DNA of 64,000 bases from NCBI RefSeq assembly GCF_017313765.1, contig NZ_JAFLNC010000001.1, positions 124,001 through 188,000 of the forward strand, read 5' to 3'. The position numbers and the translations under genes were made by a program. Below the pieces are notes generated by a model that was not told where the DNA came from, did no database searches, and saw only the letters and a program-made list of their open reading frames with translations. Origin of the DNA: Sneathiella sedimenti (GTDB lineage: Bacteria > Pseudomonadota > Alphaproteobacteria > Sneathiellales > Sneathiellaceae). Positions 1 to 7,522 of this stretch are shown here, one piece after another. Every line of letters begins with the position of its first letter. Positions within the stretch are counted from its first letter, which is position 1.

Positions 1-120
1 CTCAGGGCTCGCCCCCGCCGCATTCGCCGCCTGAAAGACAATGGCGCCCGCCCCGGTGTACCCTACCAGGACAGCGACGAACCCCGCAGAAATATAACTC
101 GGAGAGAAGAAACGAAGCAT
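1..120 (-). CDS. BenE/YdcO-family transporter, N-terminal fragment cut by window start
   Basis: Reading leftward from the ATG at 120 gives an open frame of 40 codons to the window edge. It begins MLRFFSPSYISAGFVAVLVG and continues with a Gly/Ala-rich first membrane helix ending in AANAAGASPE. This matches the start of the BenE/YdcO family, predicted inner-membrane benzoate/H+ symporters of about 390 residues, so most of the gene lies outside the window. It is divergent from the XRE-cupin regulator at 217. The ydcN-ydcO neighbourhood of enterobacteria pairs the same two families. The substrate is not established for most members. The family call rests on a short stretch and on this synteny. 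Confidence 0.7.
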   Translation of the reverse strand, partial: MLRFFSPSYISAGFVAVLVGYTGAGAIVFQAANAAGASPE

Positions 121-148
121 TTTGATCTGTACCTTCCACCAGAATATA

Positions 149-197
149 CGTTATAACGCACAAGCGGCGCCAATCTAACAGATGTGCGCTATAACGC
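149..197. promoter_or_regulatory. Paired operator-like palindromes between BenE-like gene and XRE-cupin regulator
   Basis: Two related near-palindromes lie in the divergent intergenic region: CGTTATAACG (149-158) and GCGCTATAACGC (186-197). They share TATAACGC at 152-159 and 190-197, 38 bases apart. The position suggests binding sites for the adjacent XRE regulator, controlling both itself and the transporter. That role is inferred from position and symmetry only. Confidence 0.5.
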
Positions 198-216
198 TCA
201 ATCGAAAAATGGACGA

Positions 217-786
217 ATGATGCAAGATCTGAAAGATCACCTTTGCGCCACCTTGAAGAAACTTCGTAAGGAACGCGGCTGGAGCCTGGATGCAACGGCG
301 GCGGCAACTGGCGTCAGCAAAGCCATGCTGGGACAGATTGAACGAGGCGAATCAAGCCCGACAACGGCTGTTCTCTGGAAACTGGCGACAGGATTTCAGG
401 TTTCGGTTTCCTCCCTGATGGAACCTTTACCCGAGATCGCGGCGGACACGGTTATTCGAGATGCCAATGAAATCCGCTATGTTCCCGGTGACAAAGGGAT
501 GGCCGTTGCGCCTCTATTTCCGTTTGAACCGCGTTTTGGATTTGATTTGATGGAACTTACCTTCCTTCCCGGCTATGAACGTTTATCTGAACCGCATGAG
601 CCGGGAGTAATTGAGCATATCACCCTCATTTCCGGGGATATGGAGATTCTGACAGATGATATCTGGCATTCGCTTGAAAAAGGACAAACAATCCGATTTC
701 GTGGTGACCGGCCCCATGGCTATCGAAACCAAGGTGATGAAAAGGCCGTTACCCTATCGGTGATCCATTATCCGCATCGCACCTGA
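217..786 (+). CDS. XRE-family HTH regulator with C-terminal cupin domain (YdcN/SutR-like)
   Basis: A cytoplasmic transcription regulator of about 189 residues. An N-terminal helix-turn-helix (about residues 10-65, containing GVSKAMLGQIERGESSP) is followed by a cupin beta-barrel (about 115-188, with EHITLISGDMEI and DRPHGY) that normally senses a small ligand. The frame is open from a GTG at 184, but that start would place one operator-like palindrome (186-197) inside the gene. The tandem ATGs at 217 and 220, preceded by GGA at 211-213, fit better. It is divergent from a BenE-like transporter, the same pairing as E. coli ydcN-ydcO, so control of that transporter is likely. The ligand is unknown. 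Confidence 0.85.
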   Translation: MMQDLKDHLCATLKKLRKERGWSLDATAAATGVSKAMLGQIERGESSPTTAVLWKLATGFQVSVSSLMEPLPEIAADTVIRDANEIRYVPGDKGMAVAPLFPFEPRFGFDLMELTFLPGYERLSEPHEPGVIEHITLISGDMEILTDDIWHSLEKGQTIRFRGDRPHGYRNQGDEKAVTLSVIHYPHRT

Positions 787-885
787 TGTTTGCGGAAATC
801 TGCCCCTTGCGAAGCCCCCACTTTTCCCCTAGTTTGCGCCCTGCAAAGTTGCCTGAATATAAGATTCCCTATTGAGGTCCCAGTG

Positions 886-2094
886 ATGTCCCAAGAAATC
901 AAAAAAGTCGTTCTCGCCTATTCCGGCGGTCTAGATACTTCCGTCATTCTGAAATGGCTGCAGACGACTTATAACTGCGAAGTCGTTACCTTCACAGCTG
1001 ACCTCGGTCAGGGCGAGGAACTGGAACCAGCCCGTGCGAAGGCGGAGATGCTGGGTATCAAGGAAATCTATATCGATGACCTGCGCGAGGAATTCGTCCG
1101 TGACTTTGTCTTCCCGATGTTCCGCGCCAATACCGTCTATGAAGGTCAGTATCTGCTCGGCACCTCGATTGCCCGCCCGCTGATTTCTAAGCGGCAGATC
1201 GAGATTGCGAAAGAGGTTGGTGCTGATGCGGTTGCCCATGGCGCAACCGGCAAAGGCAATGACCAGGTCCGCTTTGAGCTTGGCTACTATGCGCTTAACC
1301 CGGATATCAAGGTGATTGCCCCCTGGCGGGAATGGGACCTCAACTCCCGTACCAAGCTGATTGAATTCGCCGAGAAGAACCAGATCCCTATCCCGAAAGA
1401 CAAGCGCGGGGAAGCCCCGTTCTCTGTGGATGCAAACCTCCTCCATATCTCGGCAGAAGGCAAGGCGCTGGAAGATCCGTGGGAAGAGGCCGGGGAATAT
1501 GTATATTCCCGCACCGTAGCACCTGAAGACGCCCCGGATACACCAACCTATATCGAGATCGATTATGAAAAAGGCGATCCGGTCGCCATCGATGGCAAGC
1601 GGATGAGCCCTGCGGACCTCCTGACGGCGCTCAACAAGCTCGCAGGCGATAACGGTATTGGCCGACTTGATCTGGTGGAAGGCCGCTTTGTCGGCATGAA
1701 GTCACGCGGCATTTACGAGACGCCGGGCGGTACCATTATGCTGGAAGCCCATCGCGGTATAGAGCAGATCACGCTTGATCGTGGTGCGATGCATTTAAAA
1801 GATGACATTATGCCGCGCTATGCTGAGCTGATCTATAACGGCCTCTGGTTCTCGCCGGAACGGGAAATGCTGCAGGCTCTTATCGACAAGAGCCAGGAAA
1901 AAGTGACCGGAACTGTCCGCCTCAAGCTCTATAAAGGCCGCGTAAGCGTTGTTGGCAGGAAAAGCCCCTACTCGCTCTATTCCATGGAACATGTCACCTT
2001 CGAAGAAGACACGGTTTACGACCAACGCGATGCCGAAGGCTTTATCAAGCTGAACGCTCTGCGCCTGAGGCTTCTACACAGACAGAAAAAATAA
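886..2094 (+). CDS. argG: Argininosuccinate synthase
   Basis: Joins citrulline and aspartate using ATP to give argininosuccinate in arginine biosynthesis; cytoplasmic, usually tetrameric. The N-terminus carries the PP-loop motif [12 protein letters not shown] at about residues 10-21, and conserved stretches such as [16 protein letters not shown] and [13 protein letters not shown] follow. At 402 residues it has the family length. The frame extends upstream to 790, but the ATG at 886 has GAGGT about eight bases before it and begins [15 protein letters not shown], the usual N-terminus, so I use it. It stands alone, with no other arginine gene next to it. Confidence 0.97.
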   Translation: MSQEIKKVVLAYSGGLDTSVILKWLQTTYNCEVVTFTADLGQGEELEPARAKAEMLGIKEIYIDDLREEFVRDFVFPMFRANTVYEGQYLLGTSIARPLISKRQIEIAKEVGADAVAHGATGKGNDQVRFELGYYALNPDIKVIAPWREWDLNSRTKLIEFAEKNQIPIPKDKRGEAPFSVDANLLHISAEGKALEDPWEEAGEYVYSRTVAPEDAPDTPTYIEIDYEKGDPVAIDGKRMSPADLLTALNKLAGDNGIGRLDLVEGRFVGMKSRGIYETPGGTIMLEAHRGIEQITLDRGAMHLKDDIMPRYAELIYNGLWFSPEREMLQALIDKSQEKVTGTVRLKLYKGRVSVVGRKSPYSLYSMEHVTFEEDTVYDQRDAEGFIKLNALRLRLLHRQKK

Positions 2095-2115
2095 CCAAAA
2101 GGGGCCGAGATGCCG

Positions 2116-2127
2116 TCTGGCGCCAGA
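2116..2127. repeat. 12-bp perfect palindrome between argG and EamA gene
   Basis: TCTGGCGCCAGA is a perfect palindrome followed by AAAA, 22 bases after the argG stop. It has no loop and no T-run on the plus strand, so it is not a typical terminator. Chance cannot be excluded. Confidence 0.3.
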
Positions 2128-2147
2128 AAAACGATAACGGTGAAATA

Positions 2148-3002
2148 ATGCCACCGATCATTAAGGCAGCGTTCTGGATGGGTGGTGCGTTAATGTCGTT
2201 TATCACCCTCGCCGTCGCCGGCAGGGAGTTGTCGTCGGACTATGGCACATTCCAGATCCTGTTTTATCGTGGTGTGATCGGCCTGGTTATTGTTCTGTTC
2301 TTTCTTTGGCGCAGTGGCTTTGCACAAATCTATCCGAAACATTTGGGCATCCAGATCCTTCGCAACAGTTTCCATTTTGCGGGACAGGCGGCGTGGTTTT
2401 ACGGCATTGCCGTGATTTCGCTGGCAGAAGTGTTTGCCATTGAGTTTACGACCCCGATCTGGACAGCGCTATTGGCATCTTTACTGCTCGGGGAAAAACT
2501 TACCTGGACACGTATTTTCGCCATCGCCATGGGCTTCATCGGCATCCTGATCATTCTGCGACCTGGTCTAGTTTCCATGACCACGCCCGCCTTGATTGTT
2601 CTCGCCGGAGCCGTTGGCTTTGCGGTGACCGCAACCCTGACGAAGAAGCTGTCGGGAGATACAACGGCACTTGCCATTCTGTTCTATATGGCCGTTATTC
2701 AGCTCCCCATGGCAATGATCCCGTCCGTGATCGACTGGCAACCCCCGACATGGCAGGCAATGCCTTGGTTTATTGCGGTCGGCATCACAGCGCTCTCAGC
2801 CCATTTCTGCATTGTGAAAGCGTTCCAAAATGCAGATGCAACGGTGGTGGTTCCTATGGATTTCCTACGGGTGCCACTTATTGCTGTCGTTGGCTTCCTG
2901 CTGTATGCGGAAGCTTTTGACCCGTGGGTGCTGGTTGGCGCGGTTATTATATTTTCAGGGAACCTGACAAACCTTCTGGCAGAACAACGCAAACAGGCTT
3001 AG
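2148..3002 (+). CDS. EamA/DMT-superfamily membrane transporter
   Basis: A 284-residue inner-membrane protein with about ten hydrophobic helices arranged as two EamA repeats (roughly residues 8-135 and 145-278). The first repeat ends with the usual pattern around WTALLASLLLGEKLTWTRI. Members export amino acids or other small metabolites, but the substrate cannot be read from sequence. The ATG follows GGTGAAATA, a modest ribosome-binding site. It lies 53 bases after argG on the same strand, so cotranscription is possible. Its stop abuts the stop of the convergent small membrane gene with no spacing. Two further EamA proteins lie at 23500 and 26409. Confidence 0.85.
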   Translation: MPPIIKAAFWMGGALMSFITLAVAGRELSSDYGTFQILFYRGVIGLVIVLFFLWRSGFAQIYPKHLGIQILRNSFHFAGQAAWFYGIAVISLAEVFAIEFTTPIWTALLASLLLGEKLTWTRIFAIAMGFIGILIILRPGLVSMTTPALIVLAGAVGFAVTATLTKKLSGDTTALAILFYMAVIQLPMAMIPSVIDWQPPTWQAMPWFIAVGITALSAHFCIVKAFQNADATVVVPMDFLRVPLIAVVGFLLYAEAFDPWVLVGAVIIFSGNLTNLLAEQRKQA

Positions 3003-3317
3003 CTACCTGTCACGCCTGTCATTCGAGATATCCTCGCCGTCTTCCTCGAAATCAGGTACTTCTTCGACATAGGGAACATAGCGGTCCTTGATAAAGAGTC
3101 CCGCCGCGAAAGCCCCGCCGGCGATTGCCCCGACCGCCATGATCAGTGGCATTGAAGGGACCCATGGCAGGGTCCAACCAATCTCGAACGCGCTCAAGAT
3201 AAACAACACACCGGCCATTGGCAGGGCAATAAAGATCACGCTGAAGACAATTCCCACCAAAGTGCCAATGGCGATGAACTTAAAAAACCGTTCGAGTAGC
3301 GGGCGGGAATATCGCAC
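3003..3317 (-). CDS. Small two-helix membrane protein of unknown function
   Basis: A 104-residue protein I do not recognise. It has a basic N-terminus, hydrophobic segments around residues 12-45 and 56-76, and a very acidic tail (VEEVPDFEEDGEDISNDRRD), so two to three membrane helices with a charged cytoplasmic or periplasmic end. The start is a GTG ten bases after the folD stop without a well-spaced ribosome-binding site, so translation may be coupled to folD. It ends the yggT-DUF167-folD cluster. Its stop touches that of the convergent EamA gene. Confidence 0.6.
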   Translation of the reverse strand: MRYSRPLLERFFKFIAIGTLVGIVFSVIFIALPMAGVLFILSAFEIGWTLPWVPSMPLIMAVGAIAGGAFAAGLFIKDRYVPYVEEVPDFEEDGEDISNDRRDR

Positions 3318-3326
3318 GGAAGGAGT

Positions 3327-4211
3327 TTACACCTCCGGTTCGGAAATACCTGCCTGACGACAGGCGGCCGTCACTGTGTTGGCCAGCAGGCACGCAATGG
3401 TCATCGGACCGACACCGCCGGGCACTGGCGTGATTGCACCGGCCACCTCCACCGCCTCGGTGAAGCTGACATCGCCAACCAGGCGTGTCTTGCCATCTTC
3501 CTTGGGGATACGATTAATGCCCACATCGATCACCGTTGCGCCGGGCTTTACCCAATCGCCGCGGATCATTTCCGGACGTCCAACCGCCGCGACCAGAATA
3601 TCCGCACTTCGGCAGACGGCAGGTAGGTCGCGCGTGCGGGAATGCGCAATGGTCACCGTACAATTCTCCGACAGAAGGAGGCTTGCCATCGGTTTACCGA
3701 CAATGTTTGATCTGCCGACAACAACGGCGTTCATTCCGGAGAGGTCACCGAGTGTATCCTTCAGCATCATAAGGCAGCCAAGTGGTGTGCAAGGGACCAT
3801 GGACGGCAGCCCTACTGCCTGGCGGCCGGTATTGATGACGTGAAAGCCATCCACGTCTTTCATCGGGTCGATAGCGTCCAGAACCGCCATTTCATCAACC
3901 TGTTTCGGTAACGGCAACTGCACAAGAATTCCATGAATGGTGGGATCCGCATTGAGCCGCTGGACAACCGCCAACACCTCCTCTTGCGTCGCCGTTGCCT
4001 CGAGATGAATTTCTTCGGATTTCATGCCGGCTTCTATCGTCGCCTTGCCCTTGTTGCGAACATATACCTCGCTCGCCGGGTCTTCTCCGACCAATACGAC
4101 TGCAAGACCTGGCGTGAGGTCATGCTTTTCCTTCAGGATCGCAACCTGCTTCCCCGCCTTTTCCCTTACCCGGGCCGCAAAGGCCTTGCCATCGATAATT
4201 GTTGCCGTCAT
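3327..4211 (-). CDS. folD: Bifunctional methylenetetrahydrofolate dehydrogenase/cyclohydrolase
   Basis: Interconverts 5,10-methylene-, methenyl- and 10-formyl-tetrahydrofolate with NADP, supplying one-carbon units for purines and formyl-methionine. At 294 residues it has the family size. Visible motifs are the substrate-site region [19 protein letters not shown] with its catalytic lysine, GILVQLPLP, the Rossmann-fold signature [18 protein letters not shown], and [15 protein letters not shown] near the C-terminus. It is downstream of yggT and DUF167 on the same strand, an arrangement common in alphaproteobacteria. Confidence 0.97.
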   Translation of the reverse strand: MTATIIDGKAFAARVREKAGKQVAILKEKHDLTPGLAVVLVGEDPASEVYVRNKGKATIEAGMKSEEIHLEATATQEEVLAVVQRLNADPTIHGILVQLPLPKQVDEMAVLDAIDPMKDVDGFHVINTGRQAVGLPSMVPCTPLGCLMMLKDTLGDLSGMNAVVVGRSNIVGKPMASLLLSENCTVTIAHSRTRDLPAVCRSADILVAAVGRPEMIRGDWVKPGATVIDVGINRIPKEDGKTRLVGDVSFTEAVEVAGAITPVPGGVGPMTIACLLANTVTAACRQAGISEPEV

Positions 4212-4242
4212 TGCATCATTCCTTCGTCGTTGTCATGCCGGG

Positions 4243-4560
4243 TCAAAATTGTTCAAGCCAGGCATTTAACTGATTTTCCATCTCGGACGGCTCGCCCCTG
4301 ATCAACAATGTCTTATTTCGATCGAGCTTGCCGGAGACAATTTCAAAATTCCCGCGACCACATTTTATTGATTTCGACAGTAATTTGATTACTGCACTGT
4401 TTGCTTTTCCTTTTTCCGCTATTGCCGTCACCTTAACTTTAAGCCTCGGCCGACCTTCTCCATCAACAAGAATGCCGTCAATCCGGTTTTGCGCAGCATT
4501 GGGGGTGAGGCGGATATCGAGCAGCACGCCGTCGACATTTTGTCGAAGTGGCAGCGTCAC
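4243..4560 (-). CDS. DUF167 (YggU) family small protein
   Basis: A 105-residue soluble protein of the DUF167/YggU fold. The family hallmark is visible as LDIRLTPNAAQNRIDGI near residues 14-30 and KVKVTAIAEKGKANSAVIKLL around 41-61. The usual sequence is a PPVDGKAN-like turn, here AEKGKAN. The biochemical role of the family is not established. Its ATG overlaps the yggT stop by four bases, implying translational coupling, and folD follows 31 bases downstream. Confidence 0.88.
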   Translation of the reverse strand: MTLPLRQNVDGVLLDIRLTPNAAQNRIDGILVDGEGRPRLKVKVTAIAEKGKANSAVIKLLSKSIKCGRGNFEIVSGKLDRNKTLLIRGEPSEMENQLNAWLEQF

Positions 4561-4844
4561 ATCATCATAGGCGCATATTCAAACAAAAGATTGCGAAGGA
4601 AAATCAACAGCAGGATCAACACAACCGGCGAAATATCCAGCCCGCCCATCGTCGGAATTATTCTTCTGATCGGGCGTAACGGTGGCTCGGTGATCCGGTA
4701 GAGGAAGTTTCCAACCGTGGATACGAACTGGTTGTTCGTATTGACGACATTAAACGCAACAAGCCAGCTCAAAATTGCATTTGCAATCAACAGCCAGATG
4801 AAAATGCTGATAATCGTGCTAATCAGATAGAGTAAGGATGTCAT
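4557..4844 (-). CDS. YggT-family integral membrane protein
   Basis: A 95-residue inner-membrane protein with two hydrophobic regions (about residues 3-30 and 65-88) separated by the conserved loop YRITEPPLRPIRRIIP. That loop is the YggT signature (EPPLRPIRRIIP). YggT proteins are implicated in osmotic or ion homeostasis and in cell-division-linked membrane functions, without a firm mechanism. The gene starts a leftward cluster with DUF167, folD and a small membrane gene. Its leader contains a long two-stem hairpin (4869-4938). Confidence 0.92.
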   Translation of the reverse strand: MTSLLYLISTIISIFIWLLIANAILSWLVAFNVVNTNNQFVSTVGNFLYRITEPPLRPIRRIIPTMGGLDISPVVLILLLIFLRNLLFEYAPMMM

Positions 4845-4868
4845 GTATATACCTGCTCGAATTATTCC

Positions 4869-4938
4869 AACCTACATTTAGGCGCTGCGCCCGAAAAACG
4901 CAACCATGCAGCGCTCATCTTTGCAACTAAAGTAGGTT
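4869..4938 (-). ncRNA. Long two-stem hairpin between AsmA-like gene and yggT
   Basis: Outer arms AACCTACATTTAG (4869-4881) and CTAAAGTAGGTT (4927-4938) are complementary apart from one bulged base. Directly inside lie GCGCTGC (4882-4888) and GCAGCGC (4908-4914), a perfect 7-bp inner stem with a 19-base loop. A 12-base stretch on one side forms an internal bulge. The element starts seven bases after the AsmA-like stop and ends 24 bases before the yggT ATG. There is no T-run after it, so it is not a standard intrinsic terminator. It could be a structured leader, a processed RNA or a small palindromic repeat. Confidence 0.5.
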
Positions 4939-4945
4939 TCTTAAT

Positions 4946-5596
4946 TCAAGGAGAAATAGCGGACGTCATCGCCTGATTGACAACCTGGGTCAGGACAGCC
5001 TGTACGAAATCCGCCTGGGTCATACCCTCGCCGTCCGCTCCCATATTATCCATCTTGATATCAGGCATCGTCAGAGACATTTTCGTCGAAAGTGGATAGA
5101 TTTTTCCGGATAATTTGGCGCCGGTAATTGTCAGGTTATCCACCCGGAGTTTCTTGTCATCCCCGTCGGACTTATCGGCTGTTAGTGCATAGGCGCCGGC
5201 CGCCGCAAGAATTACGGCAAGGTTAGAGCTTGTCGCAGTTGTCTCAAGATCGATTGACGGATTGGTGATGGCGATCGATTTGATGTGCAATGGTCCCCAA
5301 AGAATACTCCAGGGAACAATCTCAACCTTTGCGTTATCCACGACGAAGCTTGTAGGGGACGACCCGATATCGGAATTTGGAACGGTGAGCCCTGTAATCG
5401 CTCCCTGGCCCGTAAAGATGTTTACGGTAAATTCGTCCAAAGCCACTTTCTCGCCCGTTGCTGCGCTGCCGACAGCCGTAAGCGCGGTCTGCCCTGTGGA
5501 ATTGACGTGCTTTTGTGCCTCACGTACGCCAAAAATGGCGGCGGCGACTATGACGACGACAAGACCACCTTGAACAAGTATGGATGTAATTTTCAT
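4946..5596 (-). CDS. Membrane-anchored AsmA-like protein
   Basis: A 216-residue protein with a single N-terminal membrane anchor (about residues 5-23), so most of it is likely periplasmic. Residues 50-115 resemble the beta-strand repeat of AsmA-type proteins: a short domain naming an inner-membrane function, then VDNAKVEIVPWSILWGPLHIKSIAITNPSIDLE, here read as separate beta strands. AsmA-like proteins are linked to lipid transport between membranes, but this one is far shorter than AsmA or TamB. The ATG has GGAG eight bases before it. The role of this short form is unknown. Confidence 0.6.
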   Translation of the reverse strand: MKITSILVQGGLVVVIVAAAIFGVREAQKHVNSTGQTALTAVGSAATGEKVALDEFTVNIFTGQGAITGLTVPNSDIGSSPTSFVVDNAKVEIVPWSILWGPLHIKSIAITNPSIDLETTATSSNLAVILAAAGAYALTADKSDGDDKKLRVDNLTITGAKLSGKIYPLSTKMSLTMPDIKMDNMGADGEGMTQADFVQAVLTQVVNQAMTSAISP

Positions 5597-5719
5597 AAGA
5601 TTAACTCCGGCTCCTGAAGATGGAAGTTCAAGAACCGGATATAATCAATGATTGTTTTAATTCAATTTATAATACACTATAAAAGTGCAATTACATAAAA
5701 ATTACATAAAGCGGTATGC

Positions 5720-6580
5720 TTACTTGAATTCTGGTTCGTCCCACCAGGGATAGAAGTCGGGCATATCGGTTGAAGGACGCATGGTGAACTTCGCCGGCCG
5801 TTTTTCAAGGAAGGAGTTGATACCCTCTGCGACATCCGGGCTCTGGCCCATCATCTGAATGCCCCGGCTGTCCACTTTATGTGCCTCCATCGGATGATCT
5901 GCGCCCATCATGCGCCACATCATCTGCCGGCAGAGCGCAACGGAAACGGGCGCGGAATCGGCGATAAGCTCTTTTGCGAGACTGCGTGCGGCAGGCAATA
6001 AGTCATCATGCGGATAAACCGCCTTAACAAGGCCGCCTTCCTTCGCCTCATCAGCCGGAAAAATGCGTCCCGAGTAAACCCATTCGGCGGCCTGTGAAAT
6101 ACCGACCAAGCGCGGCAGGAACCAGCTGCTGCAGGCTTCCATAACAATGCCGCGGCGGGAAAAGACAAAACCGATACGGGCTTTCTCTGACGCCAGGCGG
6201 ATGTCCATGGGCAAGGTCATTGTTGCCCCGATGCCAACCGCCGGACCATTGATGGCCCCAATAATCGGCTTCTTCGATTGATACATCCGCAGTGTTACCC
6301 GCCCACCGCCATCACGGTGCACCTCGCCGTCGTTTACCTCGCCACGCGCTTTGTAATCGAAGGTTTCTGTCCCTTTTCCAAGATCGGCCCCCGCGCAGAA
6401 TGCCCGCCCCGCGCCCGTGATGATAATTGCCCGGACATCATCGTCATTATCTGCCTTGTCAAAGGCGTCAATCAATTCATCGCGCATAATCCTGGTGAAG
6501 GCATTCAGGTTGTCGGGACGGTTGAGGGTAATGGTCAGAATCTGATCTTCGACATCATAAAGGATATGCTCATAGGACAC
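5720..6580 (-). CDS. Enoyl-CoA hydratase/isomerase (crotonase) family protein
   Basis: A 286-residue crotonase-fold enzyme acting on acyl-CoA, probably in fatty-acid or aromatic degradation. The oxyanion-hole region reads GRAFCAGADLGKG (about residues 57-69) and the second reads GPAVGIGATMTLPMDIRLAS. Glutamate is present in GIVMEACSSWFLP where catalytic acids usually lie. The start is a GTG with GGAGGA seven bases before it; the next ATG is out of frame. The substrate cannot be fixed from sequence. The 128-base gap before the divergent DOPA-dioxygenase-like gene is the likely shared promoter region. Confidence 0.88.
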   Translation of the reverse strand: MSYEHILYDVEDQILTITLNRPDNLNAFTRIMRDELIDAFDKADNDDDVRAIIITGAGRAFCAGADLGKGTETFDYKARGEVNDGEVHRDGGGRVTLRMYQSKKPIIGAINGPAVGIGATMTLPMDIRLASEKARIGFVFSRRGIVMEACSSWFLPRLVGISQAAEWVYSGRIFPADEAKEGGLVKAVYPHDDLLPAARSLAKELIADSAPVSVALCRQMMWRMMGADHPMEAHKVDSRGIQMMGQSPDVAEGINSFLEKRPAKFTMRPSTDMPDFYPWWDEPEFK

Positions 6581-6708
6581 GGGTTTTCCTCCGGCTTATA
6601 TGTTTTTTATATCATCCGCCTTGTCCTTTCATGACAAAGGGACGTGAAGTAATTATGTTAACAAGGATCGGCTGGTTAAAGCCAGTGAATTTTCGAAGGA
6701 AAATTGTT

Positions 6709-7059
6709 ATGCATCAGGACATGGATCAGGAAATTACCGGGTTTCACGCCCATATCTATTATCGTCCGGAAACAAAACCTGCCGCCGAAGCTGTTCGTGA
6801 GCAGTTGGGCGCGATGTTTGACGTTACCTTGGGTCGTTGGCATGACAAGCCGGTTGGCCCCCATCCAATTTCCATGTACCAGGTAGCGTTCGCGACGGAA
6901 GAGTTCGAGAAAGTCGTACCTTGGCTCATGCTTAACCGCCAGGGTCTCGATATTCTGGTCCATCCTGAAACGGGCCACGATCTTGAAGACCATCGTGATC
7001 ACGCCCTCTGGCTCGGGCAGAAGTTGAAACTCAATCTGGAAATGTTCGAAGCGGTTTAA
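6709..7059 (+). CDS. DOPA 4,5-dioxygenase-family protein
   Basis: A 116-residue cytoplasmic protein of the DOPA 4,5-dioxygenase family, small non-haem iron enzymes that cleave catechols. Family features seen: GFHAHIYYRPETKPAA with its HAH pair near the start, GRWHDKPVGPHPISMYQ in the middle, and LVHPETGHDLEDHRDHALWLG near the end, together giving several candidate iron-binding histidines. The frame is open from 6631, but the ATG at 6709 has AAGGA about nine bases upstream and starts where homologues do. Many bacterial members have no proven substrate. Confidence 0.85.
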   Translation: MHQDMDQEITGFHAHIYYRPETKPAAEAVREQLGAMFDVTLGRWHDKPVGPHPISMYQVAFATEEFEKVVPWLMLNRQGLDILVHPETGHDLEDHRDHALWLGQKLKLNLEMFEAV

Positions 7060-7065
7060 GGACGC

Positions 7066-7389
7066 CTAGTTATTGTCTTTATTCTGATACGCCATATTGC
7101 AATGCTTCAGGCAATAGGGCTTGCTTGGCACCGCTTCATCACCGCAAAAATGGAAATTATCCTCTCCCGGGTGACCGATTGGCCATTGACAGGCGCGATG
7201 CGCCGGGATGACCTTTTTCTTCGGTTTAGCCGCCGCGGGCGTTGATTTGGACGACAGGCCAAGACGATTTGCCTTGCCGATAACGGCATTACGGGTCACG
7301 TCCCCAAGCTCATCAGCAATTTCAGCAGCCGTTTTGCCCGAGCCCCAGAGCTTTTTCAGCTTTTCAATACGTTCTTCGGTCCAACTCAT
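7066..7389 (-). CDS. gcrA: GcrA-type cell-cycle regulator (short form)
   Basis: GcrA binds sigma70-RNA polymerase and reads adenine methylation at GANTC sites to time cell-cycle transcription in Caulobacter. The N-terminal DNA-binding helix region MSWTEERIEKLKKLW, the ITxGK-like VTRNAVIGKANRLGLS and the C-terminal zinc-like motif (CQWPIGHPGEDNFHFCG then PYCLKH) are all present. At 107 residues it is much shorter than Caulobacter GcrA (173), mainly because the linker is reduced to about 20 residues rich in Ala, Pro and Lys. One GANTC site (gagtc) occurs about 105 bases upstream. It is convergent with the DOPA-dioxygenase-like gene, six bases apart. Confidence 0.93.
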   Translation of the reverse strand: MSWTEERIEKLKKLWGSGKTAAEIADELGDVTRNAVIGKANRLGLSSKSTPAAAKPKKKVIPAHRACQWPIGHPGEDNFHFCGDEAVPSKPYCLKHCNMAYQNKDNN

Positions 7390-7522
7390 TCCATAATCTC
7401 TTGTTGCGGTTGCCCTAAATCATCGGTGGATCAAATATTTTGTAAATATTACGCCGCCGCCAAAGCTTCACTGATATATCCTCGACAGCGCACAGAGTCT
7501 ATAATAATTCCGCCCTGCTATA

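Noticed and set aside
184-216. GTG at 184 as the start of the XRE-cupin regulator
   Set aside because: It would put an operator-like palindrome inside the gene and adds 11 residues before the usual helix-turn-helix start.
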